Positions 8,276-16,340 of a stretch of 32,441 nucleotides of DNA are shown here, one piece after another. Each line of letters opens with the position of its first letter. The first letter of the stretch is position 1. The DNA is from Deltaproteobacteria bacterium (lineage in GTDB: Bacteria; Desulfobacterota; Desulfobacteria; Desulfobacterales; JAUWMJ01), in contig DAOWEJ010000084.1 of the NCBI GenBank assembly GCA_030638575.1, forward strand, positions 1 to 32,441. Direction: 5' to 3'. The position numbers and the translations under genes were made by a program. The notes under the pieces are model-generated. The model made no database searches, was not told the origin of the DNA, and was given only the letters and a program-made list of their open reading frames with translations.

Positions 8276-8857
8276 ATGAAAATAGACATGGAAGATAATC
8301 AACCTTCAAACCTCAAAGGCCAGTTTCTTATGGCCATGCCTGGTTTGGCAGATCCTAATTTTGCCAAGACAGTCACATGCATCTGCGAACATAATAGAGG
8401 TGGAGCAGTAGGCATTATTATTAACCGTCTCCATTACTCCTTGTCGGGAAAGGATGTTTTTGATGAGCTTAAAACAGATTGTTCTATGGATGCGGAGTCA
8501 ATACCTATCCATCTTGGAGGCCCGGTTCATATAGGAGAGATATTCGTACTTCATGGACCGCCCTTTGACTGGGAATCATGTTTTATGGTTACATCTTCCC
8601 TTGCAATGAGCAACACAAAAGACATTGTCGAATCATTAGCCTGTGGAAGAGGGCCTGAATCCTTTATAATGGCATTAGGGTGTGCTGGTTGGGGACCTGA
8701 CCAGCTCGAATCGGAAATAAGACAAAATGCCTGGCTGACATTTCCTGTTTCTAATGAAATAATATTTAATTTTCCAGTTGAAGCACGTTGGGAAGCGGCA
8801 TTGAAAAGAATGGGGGTTGATCCGAACCTGCTTTCGGACAAGGCGGGTCATGCATGA
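8276..8857 (+). CDS. AlgH/YqgE family protein (UPF0301)
   Basis: This is a conserved cytoplasmic protein of unresolved biochemical role; the name comes from alginate regulation in Pseudomonas. Family blocks visible are LKGQFLMAMPGLADPNFAKTV near the N-terminus, GAVGIIINR, HLGGPV followed by FVLHG, and GCAGWGPDQLESEIRQNAWL, a family signature near residue 140. The length of 193 is typical (about 187). The start may be ATG 8276 or the in-frame ATG 8288 (MEDNQPS); neither has a strong ribosome site. It follows the cyclase with a 13-base gap and may be translated from the same message. Confidence 0.88.
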   Translation: MKIDMEDNQPSNLKGQFLMAMPGLADPNFAKTVTCICEHNRGGAVGIIINRLHYSLSGKDVFDELKTDCSMDAESIPIHLGGPVHIGEIFVLHGPPFDWESCFMVTSSLAMSNTKDIVESLACGRGPESFIMALGCAGWGPDQLESEIRQNAWLTFPVSNEIIFNFPVEARWEAALKRMGVDPNLLSDKAGHA

Positions 8858-8888
8858 TTGGCTCTTTATTAATAGTTAAAATATAGGT

Positions 8889-9038
8889 TTATTCTTTAAT
8901 TTTTTTTGCTTTTGGCTTTGGTTTCTTTTTTTTTAGACAAACTTTATCTTTCCGTACAAATGCACAAAGCTTTGGATTGTAATACTCTTTACAATTTAAT
9001 GGATTATATAGCGGGCATTCAGGATATTTTTCTGACAT
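8889..9038 (-). CDS. Small four-cysteine, lysine-tailed protein (49 aa)
   Basis: This short reading frame runs from ATG at 9038 to TAA at 8889. It starts MSEKYPECPLYNPLNCKEYY and continues NPKLCAFVRKDKVCLKKKKP, ending in a Lys/Pro-rich tail (KPKAKKIKE). The four cysteines, at residues 8, 16, 25 and 34, are spaced C-x7-C-x8-C-x8-C, which could bind a metal or cluster. An AGGAAAG-type ribosome site lies about 8 bases upstream of the ATG. It is antiparallel to its neighbours AlgH and the dynamin-like gene. I do not recognise a named family. Even cysteine spacing, a good ribosome site and a well-formed start support a real gene. Confidence 0.62.
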   Translation of the reverse strand: MSEKYPECPLYNPLNCKEYYNPKLCAFVRKDKVCLKKKKPKPKAKKIKE

Positions 9039-9265
9039 AAATATATCTTTCCTTTCATAATTCTTTCGATCAAGAAACGGCCCTTTCCTTTGCCTCCTGA
9101 GAGATTTTTAAATTAATATATATTCCATATCACAAAAGTTTAAGATTTACAAACTATTATGTTCTATTAGATATAATTTTTAAGTTTATTAAAAAGAAAG
9201 AAGTATTTATTAAGCAAGCATCCTTTTTATTTCAACCTTATCTGTAGAGGGTCCAATAAAATTTT

Positions 9266-11518
9266 ATGAAAAAATCAAATAGCTGTAACAGTATTAGAAA
9301 CGAACTTCTTCAGATTAATAAAGATATATCGGCTTTATTTTCGGACGATAAAATAATTCCTGGAATTGCAGATAATTACGTTGTTGAATGGAAAGAGACA
9401 TGTGAAAATTTACGAAAAAGGTTAAAAGAAGATATTATTCGCATTGCTGTTGTAGGGCCTATTAAATCCGGTAAGAGCACATTTTTAAATTCTCTTTTAA
9501 ATGGTGATTATTTAAAACGCGGCGCCGGGGTAGTTACATCAATTGTCACACGGATACAAAAGGGGAAAAGCCTGAAGGCAAAGCTTTTTTTTAAAGCCTT
9601 AGATGAGGTGAACTCGGAAATAGACCAAGCCCTGGTTATGTTTCCTAAAAATAACCTCTACTCAAAGGGAGACGGGTTTGATATAAGGCAAGAAACAGAT
9701 CGCACAAGTCTTCAAGAGACGTTTGACACATTGAGTACCGACCAACTGATTACCGATGGCATCCGTAATGCAAACAGCGTTCTTATATCTTCATATCTAA
9801 AGGGTTATGACAGTGTAAAAGAGTACCTTTCCTCAGACGTCATGACAAAGGAATATAAAGGCAAACTTTTCCAGGAGCATAAGAACTTTGTGGGAAATGA
9901 AGTGCTGGCGGTCTATTTAAAGGATATACTTCTTAAAATCGATTCAGCCGCCATAGGCAGCAATATCGAGATTGCAGACTGTCAAGGAAGCGATTCTTCA
10001 AACCCCCTTCATATTGCAATGATCCAGGATTATTTGCTTTTAACACATTTAATTATATACGTCGTAAGCAGCAGAACCGGATTGCGCCAGGCTGACATAA
10101 GATTTTTATCCATGATAAGGAACATGGGAATCATGGATAATTTTTTATTTGTATTCAATTGTGATTTCAGCGAACATGAATCGATAGAAAATTTAAAATC
10201 TCTTGTCAAAAAAGTAAAAGAAGAGCTTTCCTTAATAAAACCGGGTCAGGAAATTTTTTCTTTTTCAGCTCTTTATAATCTGTTCAAAACAATAAATAAA
10301 AACCTGCCTGAAAAAGATAGGCTGAGATTTGAACAATGGCAAAAGGAAACCCGGCTTGTGGACTTTTCAGACAGTGAAACCGGGAAATTTAAATCTTCTT
10401 TTACATATATGCTCAGTAAGAGACGCTATTCTTTGCTTTTAAAAAACCATGTTGAACGTCACTCAATAATATTATCAGATATACACAGATGGGTCGGTAT
10501 TACACAGGGTCTTCTTGAAAGAGAGACAAATGATGCAGCAGAAATTATAAATATGATAAAACACCATCAGGCGAGAATGGACCAGATAAAGTCAATGATA
10601 AACAGCACTCTTTCAGGTGCCGTTCCGGCAATCAGGCATGAACTAAATATAGATGTAAATCGTTTTTTCGATGCAAGATCAGGTCAGGTGCTGGGAGAAA
10701 TCATTCGATTTATTAAAAACTATAAAGTCTATTATAGAAAATATGAAGAAAGCCTGAAAGGTTCTGGTTTTTTAAACACTCTCTACCTGGTATTTCAGGA
10801 ATTTAAACAGTCAATAGATACTTCTGTTGTTGAAACCGTAAATCCCGAAGTGATACGGTTTGCCAGGGATATGGAAAAAAAGATCCATGACCATTTTCAG
10901 TCGATTTTTGGAGCATACGAGGCAACTGTTGAAGATGCGTTTATTGAATATGAAAGCATATTGAAAAATCTTAATATGCCATACCGGATTCAGGAAAATC
11001 ACAGACAGATAAGCTTTCCGGAGATGGATTCGATAAAAGAGACGAGTGGATTAAAAATTCCCACTGTGGTTGCATTCATGCGTTATTCGGCAAAGATAAA
11101 GGCTGAAGCTTTCATATACCTATGGTTTTACACAGCAGTAAGAACTTTAAAAAAAATATTGAAAAAGACGACTCAGAAGAAAGAGACAGACGAGTTCGAA
11201 GCCTTAAAAAGCGGTATTCGGCGAATGAAACGAGAGACAGAAAAGTCGATTATTTTCCATTTCCAGGGTTACAGGGAGAATATAAAGTTTAAATATCTTT
11301 TCAAGCTTGTCGATTTTGTATCAAGTACCTTGCAACAGACGCTTATTAACAGGTTTCAAGACTATGTAACCGACCTCTCACGTCTCGTTGACAAAATAAA
11401 CAATAATAAGATTGATAAGCAACGGACCTTTGAAATCCTTAAGGAAGTTGATCGGAACTTAAGAGAAATAAATAAAAAAATTATTTCAATAAAAAAAAGA
11501 ATCGATATGACTAAATAG
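9266..11518 (+). CDS. Dynamin-like GTPase family protein
   Basis: This 750-residue protein is a large GTPase of the bacterial dynamin-like group, whose members remodel or repair membranes. The GTPase domain is N-terminal. G1 is GPIKSGKST (residues 64-72). G2 is the threonine region GVVTSIVTRI. G3 is DCQGSDSS (from D238). A G4-like NCD follows beta strand FLFVF (N298-D300), with the usual lysine absent. A long inserted segment lies between G2 and G3. The remainder (about 390-750) is helical and coiled-coil-rich, ending in basic KKIISIKKRIDMTK. No clear transmembrane hairpin is visible; the segment near AFIYLWFYTAVRTL may be a membrane-contact helix. It is a single gene, whereas many bacterial dynamins occur in pairs. 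The start has only a weak, distant GAGGG. Confidence 0.8.
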   Translation: MKKSNSCNSIRNELLQINKDISALFSDDKIIPGIADNYVVEWKETCENLRKRLKEDIIRIAVVGPIKSGKSTFLNSLLNGDYLKRGAGVVTSIVTRIQKGKSLKAKLFFKALDEVNSEIDQALVMFPKNNLYSKGDGFDIRQETDRTSLQETFDTLSTDQLITDGIRNANSVLISSYLKGYDSVKEYLSSDVMTKEYKGKLFQEHKNFVGNEVLAVYLKDILLKIDSAAIGSNIEIADCQGSDSSNPLHIAMIQDYLLLTHLIIYVVSSRTGLRQADIRFLSMIRNMGIMDNFLFVFNCDFSEHESIENLKSLVKKVKEELSLIKPGQEIFSFSALYNLFKTINKNLPEKDRLRFEQWQKETRLVDFSDSETGKFKSSFTYMLSKRRYSLLLKNHVERHSIILSDIHRWVGITQGLLERETNDAAEIINMIKHHQARMDQIKSMINSTLSGAVPAIRHELNIDVNRFFDARSGQVLGEIIRFIKNYKVYYRKYEESLKGSGFLNTLYLVFQEFKQSIDTSVVETVNPEVIRFARDMEKKIHDHFQSIFGAYEATVEDAFIEYESILKNLNMPYRIQENHRQISFPEMDSIKETSGLKIPTVVAFMRYSAKIKAEAFIYLWFYTAVRTLKKILKKTTQKKETDEFEALKSGIRRMKRETEKSIIFHFQGYRENIKFKYLFKLVDFVSSTLQQTLINRFQDYVTDLSRLVDKINNNKIDKQRTFEILKEVDRNLREINKKIISIKKRIDMTK

Positions 11519-11801
11519 CAATTTCAGACCTCGTTATTCATCAAATACAAATTGACCATAGACTTTTATATATCGCTGGGTTTCGCATAAATTGGACTTC
11601 AGGTCGGTCTGGGTTATAAGGTTCCGGGTTCTACGTTCAAAGTTTAGCGCTTCGCGCTTTTGTCTCTATCCATTGATTTCATTGGGTTAAAGCCATGGAG
11701 GATAAACCATTGAACCTCTGAACCGTTTAATCCAACTCTTGGGCTGAAACGGAGCTTTTTGTTCAAAATATTACACCATCACACACAATAACTTACGATG
11801 T
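11519..11801. repeat. Convergent gap with GGTTC-rich inverted repeat (11611-11733)
   Basis: The 283-base gap between the ends of the dynamin-like and YcaO genes has no gene. Its centre holds an imperfect inverted repeat. The left arm (11611-11645, GGTTATAAGGTTCCGGGTTC) pairs with the right arm (11701-11733, whose reverse complement is GGATTAAACGGTTCAGAGG). A perfect small hairpin GCGCTTCGCGC lies inside. It resembles the element at 2466-2670 in composition and layout. Confidence 0.5.
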
Positions 11802-13532
11802 TTACAGTTTCAATTTTTCAAGGCTTTTTCTTGCGAATTCAATTGAAGGGTCGAGCTCAAGGGCTATTAAGTAGTAATGAATCGCTTTTTCATTTTTTCC
11901 CATGTCACGATAATTTGAAGCTACATTGGCATAGTCAATGGCAGACCCTGGATCGAGTTTTAGAACTTTTTTAAAACTTTCAATAGCTTTTATATGGTCT
12001 TTTAATTTAAAGTAGCAAAATCCCATCATATTATAAATATCTGTTCTTTCTTTATCATATCTTTCACCCTCTTTAAGTATATAAAGCGCCTTCTTGTATT
12101 CTCCCATCTCCTTAAAGCATATTCCCATATAAGAATAAATACTGGCGATATCCTGCCGGTTCGGGTCTCTGTCGAGTGAATCAGCAAAATACTCGAGCGC
12201 TGTTTTCGGGTTATCGAGTGATAGGTGACATGAGCCAAGATAAAAACTGATATAGTATTTTCCGGGAAGCATTTCTTCGATTTTTATTAGTTTTTTAATT
12301 GCATCTTCGGGCTCGCTGTTTTCAGTAATAAGTTTGGCGGAAAACATCCCAATACTGGTGGCTTGTGAGCGTTCTCTGAAATGAGCTCCCGGAATTATCG
12401 TATAGAAGGCCGGTATTTCAAGAGAAGTGTGTGTCATGTTTATAACAATAACATCCATCCCTCTTTCGGAAAGAGCTGAAATGCATCTTTGAATCTCAAC
12501 TTTAATATTATCATCTGAGAGATTCGGAAGGCTGGTTATATCGACTCTTTTTTCAGAGTTCATAATAAACTCAGCATCTTCGATATTTGTAAATTTAGGG
12601 AGACCGCTGGCCACATAGCTGGCAGAAGTATTAAAGTCACCGGCAAGCTGGGCAACTTCCGTAAGTGCACGATTTAAAGCTTTTTGAGGATCCGGCGTTG
12701 TCCCTGCTGTCCAGACAATTTCGCTTTTTTCAGGAAAGGTTGACGGGTCATAGGCAAGAATACCGACAGAAGGGAGACCCATATTAAGAGTAAAATCATT
12801 TATGTATAATTTTATACCTGCTTTTTTGTATTTTTTAATCATTTCCATAACAAGGGGATCAGTCGCTGAATCAGGATTAATCGCAGGCATTTTCACCTTG
12901 TTATGACTGATTATGGATGATGTATGCCTTTCAACTATTTCACAAATGCCCTGGCAAACGGCCTCTTCAACACAGTTTCCTGCTGATGAGCCGTTAAACT
13001 CGTTTATGGTAAAAAACCAGTCAAATGGAATAAGAATCTCTTTACCGAGAGTTAGATTAGTGGCCCAGGTCCATTTTAATGTAAGACTTTCAAATATCTT
13101 TTCTGCCACATGAAGATCTTCCTTATCGTCATGGACAGATTGGGCTATCATTTGAAAAGGAATGGCTCTGTCTTTTAAGTTACGATACTTCTCAATAATA
13201 AAGTTAGCCTGGTTTTTTTTAAAACTAAAGAGGCTGAACCTTTCGGCAAGTTCCATTACAGCACTTGCTTCAGCCTGTTCTGGTGTGGCGCCTTTCCCCA
13301 TCTGCTTATTTGTTCCGGTAACGCTCGATGCATCCTGGCCGCAATAACTGAAGAATACGGGAATGTCGAGTCTGCCGTTATCAATTCTTACGGTTTGCTT
13401 TAAAATGTCAAGATCAAGTTCTTTTAATTTTTTCTTAAACAGTCTAACTGTTTCTTCAGGTGGAAGAATCTTGTCTTGATCCAGGGTAAAGCCCTTAAAT
13501 GCATCACTTAATACAATTTTGCTGGTGTTCAT
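11802..13532 (-). CDS. YcaO-domain protein with C-terminal TPR repeats
   Basis: YcaO domains phosphorylate a peptide backbone amide with ATP, which allows azoline, thioamide or amidine formation. The N-terminal 1-400 is a YcaO domain. ATP/Mg-binding blocks are ASAVMELAERFSLF, EEAVCQGICEIVERH and NRALTEVAQLAG, so the glutamates and the Q-G-x2-E-x2-ER pattern are kept. Residues about 405-576 form four TPR units, each with an Ala/Gly-Tyr helix pair such as IYNMMGFCYFKLKDH. No proline-rich PxPxP C-terminus, typical of azoline-forming heterocyclases, is visible. No partner dehydrogenase, TfuA protein or clear precursor peptide lies beside it. E. coli YcaO, also an orphan, is linked to RimO, and an analogous role is possible. 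An AGGAAG ribosome site precedes the ATG. It is divergent from tRNA-Ala. Confidence 0.88.
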   Translation of the reverse strand: MNTSKIVLSDAFKGFTLDQDKILPPEETVRLFKKKLKELDLDILKQTVRIDNGRLDIPVFFSYCGQDASSVTGTNKQMGKGATPEQAEASAVMELAERFSLFSFKKNQANFIIEKYRNLKDRAIPFQMIAQSVHDDKEDLHVAEKIFESLTLKWTWATNLTLGKEILIPFDWFFTINEFNGSSAGNCVEEAVCQGICEIVERHTSSIISHNKVKMPAINPDSATDPLVMEMIKKYKKAGIKLYINDFTLNMGLPSVGILAYDPSTFPEKSEIVWTAGTTPDPQKALNRALTEVAQLAGDFNTSASYVASGLPKFTNIEDAEFIMNSEKRVDITSLPNLSDDNIKVEIQRCISALSERGMDVIVINMTHTSLEIPAFYTIIPGAHFRERSQATSIGMFSAKLITENSEPEDAIKKLIKIEEMLPGKYYISFYLGSCHLSLDNPKTALEYFADSLDRDPNRQDIASIYSYMGICFKEMGEYKKALYILKEGERYDKERTDIYNMMGFCYFKLKDHIKAIESFKKVLKLDPGSAIDYANVASNYRDMGKNEKAIHYYLIALELDPSIEFARKSLEKLKL

Positions 13533-13566
13533 ATCTTCCTTTCAAGTTTTATATAAAAGTTTTAAA

Positions 13567-13595
13567 TTGACCGTTTCTTTACAGTTTGTTATAAA
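13567..13595 (+). promoter_or_regulatory. Sigma-70-type promoter of tRNA-Ala
   Basis: TTGACC (13567-13572) and TATAAA (13590-13595) are separated by exactly 17 bases. Each matches five of six consensus bases. Transcription would begin near 13602, about 10 bases before the mature tRNA. Confidence 0.8.
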
Positions 13596-13611
13596 CATAG
13601 CGCATATATGT

Positions 13612-13684
13612 GGGGATGTAGCTCAGTTGGGAGAGCGCAGCGTTCGCAATGCTGAGGCCAGGGGTTCGATTCCCCTCATCTCCA
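13612..13684 (+). tRNA. tRNA-Ala (anticodon CGC)
   Basis: The 73 bases fold as a complete cloverleaf: acceptor GGGGATG/CATCTCC (with one G-U), D stem GCTC/GAGC, anticodon stem CAGCG/TGCTG, loop TTCGCAA with anticodon CGC reading GCG, and T arm AGGGG-TTCGATT-CCCCT. The discriminator is A and CCA is not encoded. The CGC anticodon, which reads only GCG, is the less common alanine isoacceptor and would supplement the UGC species. Confidence 0.95.
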
Positions 13685-14009
13685 CTTGCTAAATGTTTTA
13701 TCCAATTGAAATCACTACACCAACAAATCCCCTATGCGAAGTGTCAAAACCTGGTTTCGTTGAGTATTCCTGTGGTTAGTCCCGCTTGTAGCGGGATCGC
13801 CTTCTTTGGTCTGGAATCCCGCTGCAAGCAGGAAACATTTTGAAACTGCCTCATTTTTTTATGAAATTATCGGGTCTATGGGGTTATGTCAACTTTATTG
13901 TAAATGAATAAAAGACAGCTTGACTTGTTATGGAAAATTGTTGTACGAACCTTTCATTAAAGATTAAGGTAGATTTATTATTTCAATAAGTTATAAAGGT
14001 ATGATTACT
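13685..14009. other. Intergenic region with TCCCGCT/AGCGGGA palindromes
   Basis: No gene is seen between tRNA-Ala and hisB. Two short palindromes are present: TCCCGCTTGTAGCGGGA (13780-13796), and TCCCGCTGCAAGCAGGA (13817-13833), which has one mismatch. They resemble the palindromes at 5169, 5290 and 5387. A TTGACT at 13920-13925 could be a -35 element, but the best -10 (TACGAA, 18 bases on) is poor. A possible ribosome site AAAGG (13995-13999) serves hisB. Confidence 0.5.
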
Positions 14010-14597
14010 ATGGATAGAACATCTTCAGTAAAACGAACAACTAAAGAAACCAAAATAAATATCAAACTGAACCTAAATGGCAAGGGCAGGCATGAGATAT
14101 CTACAGGAATCCCTTTTTTTGATCATATGCTGACGTTATTTACCGTGCATGGTTTTTTTAATTTATCAATAGATGCCAAAGGAGATTTAGAGGTAGATTT
14201 TCACCATACCATAGAGGATGTCGGTCTGGTATTGGGCAATGCTTTTGATAAGGCCCTTGGTGACAGGAAAGGAATAAAGCGATACGGACATGCAGTCATA
14301 CCAATGGATGATGCCCTTGCTGCTGTTACCGTAGATCTGTCAAACCGTCCTTTCCTGGTTTACAATGTATCCGGCGATATAGCTCCGGGTCTGAATTTTA
14401 ATATTTCACTTGCTAAGGAATTTTTCAGGGCGTTCGCGGTCGGTTGCGGTATGAATCTGCATATTAATGTGTATTATGGTGATAATGAGCATCATATAAT
14501 TGAATCGTTATTCAAGGCGACCGGCAGGGCAATGGATCAGGCGATATCAATAGATGAGCGGATAACAGGTGTTCATTCTACCAAGGGAGCATTATAA
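14010..14597 (+). CDS. hisB: Imidazoleglycerol-phosphate dehydratase
   Basis: HisB removes water from imidazole glycerol phosphate in histidine synthesis and carries two manganese ions. The family's duplicated fold and metal ligands are visible in GIPFFDHMLTLF, LEVDFHHTIEDVGLVLG, and GDNEHHIIESLFKATGRAM. EFFRAFAVGCGMNLHI is also typical. I choose ATG 14010 over ATG 14001 because AAAGG ends at 13999, one base before the upstream ATG but 10 bases before the downstream one. The result is 195 residues, the normal monofunctional length with no phosphatase domain. A lipoprotein gene follows after 5 bases and then hisA, so the three are likely one operon. Confidence 0.95.
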   Translation: MDRTSSVKRTTKETKINIKLNLNGKGRHEISTGIPFFDHMLTLFTVHGFFNLSIDAKGDLEVDFHHTIEDVGLVLGNAFDKALGDRKGIKRYGHAVIPMDDALAAVTVDLSNRPFLVYNVSGDIAPGLNFNISLAKEFFRAFAVGCGMNLHINVYYGDNEHHIIESLFKATGRAMDQAISIDERITGVHSTKGAL

Positions 14598-14602
14598 GAC
14601 CC

Positions 14603-15331
14603 ATGTTCAAAGCTGAGTCTAAAAAATATGACTCTTTCAGAATATCTAGACGTTTAGTATTAAGTACTACCGGGATATTCATTATTTTTATTTTATTTTC
14701 TATTTTTTTAACAGCCTGCAAATCAAAGGTAATCGTTTCTGAATCGGGCTCCGAGCTTTCTGGAACAGAGAAGATCCTAATATTGACATTTAAAGATATG
14801 ACAAAGATATATGACGAAGATGCAAATGTCAGGTGTCCTGTATGCGGAAAGTTTTTTATTACCGGACAGGTGTCTGAAGAAGCTGTAAAAACTCTGACCG
14901 ATAGTTTGGTTTCTTACTTAAAAAAACATACAAATTATAAGATAGTAGTTTCCGGTATGGTTGCCGGTGATTTACCAGAAAATTCTCTGAAAAAAGGACA
15001 AAAATTCTCTGAACGCCGGCTTATTGTTAAAGCGGGAAATACACGCAGAGCCGATGCAGTAATGGCAGGGTATGTTTACCGATACGAAGAACGGATTGGA
15101 ACGCGATATTCTATTAAATCACCGGCTTCTGTAGCATTTGGGATTCATCTTATAAGTATGAAAAACGGTAGTAACATCTGGTCAGGTCATTTTGATGAAA
15201 CTCAACATTCTTTAGATAAGAATCTTTTTAAGCTGGGTACGTTCATAAAGAGGAAGGCAAGTTGGATTACCGCTGATGAGATGGCAATTTCCGGACTTGA
15301 AGATATCCTGGAGAAATTTCCAAACCCATGA
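14603..15331 (+). CDS. Putative lipoprotein with CPVC motif
   Basis: This is a predicted exported lipoprotein of 242 residues. A basic N-terminus is followed by a hydrophobic segment (about 19-36) and a lipobox LTAC with the lipidated cysteine at 39. The mature part has the strand pattern [11 protein letters not shown], then [40 protein letters not shown] and FDETQHSL. This layout resembles the CsgG/LpoB-like fold of small periplasmic lipoproteins; that is an inference. RCPVCGK (Cys78 and Cys81) is an unusual CxxC for a lipoprotein and could bind metal or form a disulfide. It sits between hisB (5-base gap) and hisA (4-base ATGA overlap), so it is translationally coupled, although no histidine role is evident. 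Confidence 0.72.
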   Translation: MFKAESKKYDSFRISRRLVLSTTGIFIIFILFSIFLTACKSKVIVSESGSELSGTEKILILTFKDMTKIYDEDANVRCPVCGKFFITGQVSEEAVKTLTDSLVSYLKKHTNYKIVVSGMVAGDLPENSLKKGQKFSERRLIVKAGNTRRADAVMAGYVYRYEERIGTRYSIKSPASVAFGIHLISMKNGSNIWSGHFDETQHSLDKNLFKLGTFIKRKASWITADEMAISGLEDILEKFPNP

Positions 15332-16062
15332 TTATAATACCTGCAGTAGACATAAAAAACGGAAAATGCGTTCGCCTTCTCCAGGGTCGCAAGGATGCAG
15401 AGACCGTTTTTTCCGATGATCCGGCAGATATGGCAAGGAGATGGGAGACCGAAGGTGCTGAAATAATTCATGTGATTGACCTTGATGGTGCATTTGAAAA
15501 AAGTCCTCAAAATCTTGATTCAATAAGGAAAATAATTAAAAGAGTGAAAACTCCTATTCAGTTGGGTGGCGGAATCAGGGATGAAAAGACAATCGAGATG
15601 TTTCTTGATCTTGGCGTTGAGAGAGTCATTATAGGTACGGAAGCAATTAAGAGCCCGGAATTCGTGAAAAAAGCCTGCCGGGAATTTTCAGGCAAAATTG
15701 TTGTCGGCATCGATGCGAAAAATGGTCTGGTCGCCATAGAAGGGTGGACAAAAACAACTAAAATAAAGGCCGTTGATCTGGCAAAACAGTTTGAAGATTG
15801 CGGTGTTGCTGCCATAAATTTTACAGATATCCACAGAGATGGAATGCAAACAGGTCCAAACATAGAAGAGACCGGAATGCTCGCAGAGGCTGTTTCAATA
15901 CCTGTGGTTGCTTCAGGTGGTGTATCAAACATTGAAGATATAAAAAAGCTGATGCCTTTGGAAAAAGCAGGCGTTATAGGTGTAATTACCGGAAGGGCAT
16001 TATACAGCGGAAGCTTGAGTCTAAAAGAGGCCGTAGCGCTTACAAAAAAATCGATCGAATAG
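15328..16062 (+). CDS. hisA: ProFAR isomerase HisA
   Basis: HisA converts ProFAR to PRFAR in histidine synthesis through an Amadori rearrangement. It is a (beta/alpha)8 barrel. The half-barrel signatures are [16 protein letters not shown] with the first catalytic Asp at residue 8, and [16 protein letters not shown] with the second. Phosphate-binding turns are [10 protein letters not shown] and [21 protein letters not shown] and [11 protein letters not shown] are typical of HisA rather than HisF. The length is 244, as expected. The start ATG overlaps the lipoprotein stop (ATGA), showing tight coupling. hisH and hisF are not in the window. Confidence 0.95.
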   Translation: MIIIPAVDIKNGKCVRLLQGRKDAETVFSDDPADMARRWETEGAEIIHVIDLDGAFEKSPQNLDSIRKIIKRVKTPIQLGGGIRDEKTIEMFLDLGVERVIIGTEAIKSPEFVKKACREFSGKIVVGIDAKNGLVAIEGWTKTTKIKAVDLAKQFEDCGVAAINFTDIHRDGMQTGPNIEETGMLAEAVSIPVVASGGVSNIEDIKKLMPLEKAGVIGVITGRALYSGSLSLKEAVALTKKSIE

Positions 16063-16119
16063 GTGATTTTATCAAGTTATAAAAAAAATAACCCGTCGCC
16101 GGATGTTTTGTGAAATATT

Positions 16120-16148
16120 CTTGACAGAAACTATTTTAATAATTAGAT
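16120..16148 (+). promoter_or_regulatory. Sigma-70-type promoter upstream of dnaG-rpoD
   Basis: TTGACA (16120-16125), a perfect -35, is followed after exactly 17 bases by TAGATT (16143-16148), which matches four of six -10 bases. It lies about 190 bases before dnaG, leaving a long AT-rich leader in which I see no gene. Confidence 0.65.
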
Positions 16149-16340
16149 TTAAGGTTTATAAATGTTTAACCATAAATAATATTAGAGTTTAACTGTTAAT
16201 GGAATATTTCTTTAGCAAAATCATTAGTTTTCGAACTTATCGACTTGAATATATAAATAAATTTGCAAAGATTCACCCCATTTAAGTTCCTTCCGTTATT
16301 TTCGGTCTTCCATACTCAATAAATATGGAGGTTGCTCCTC

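Noticed and set aside
15558..15932. 124-codon minus-strand frame
   Set aside because: It is fully antisense to hisA, which is well conserved in the other strand.
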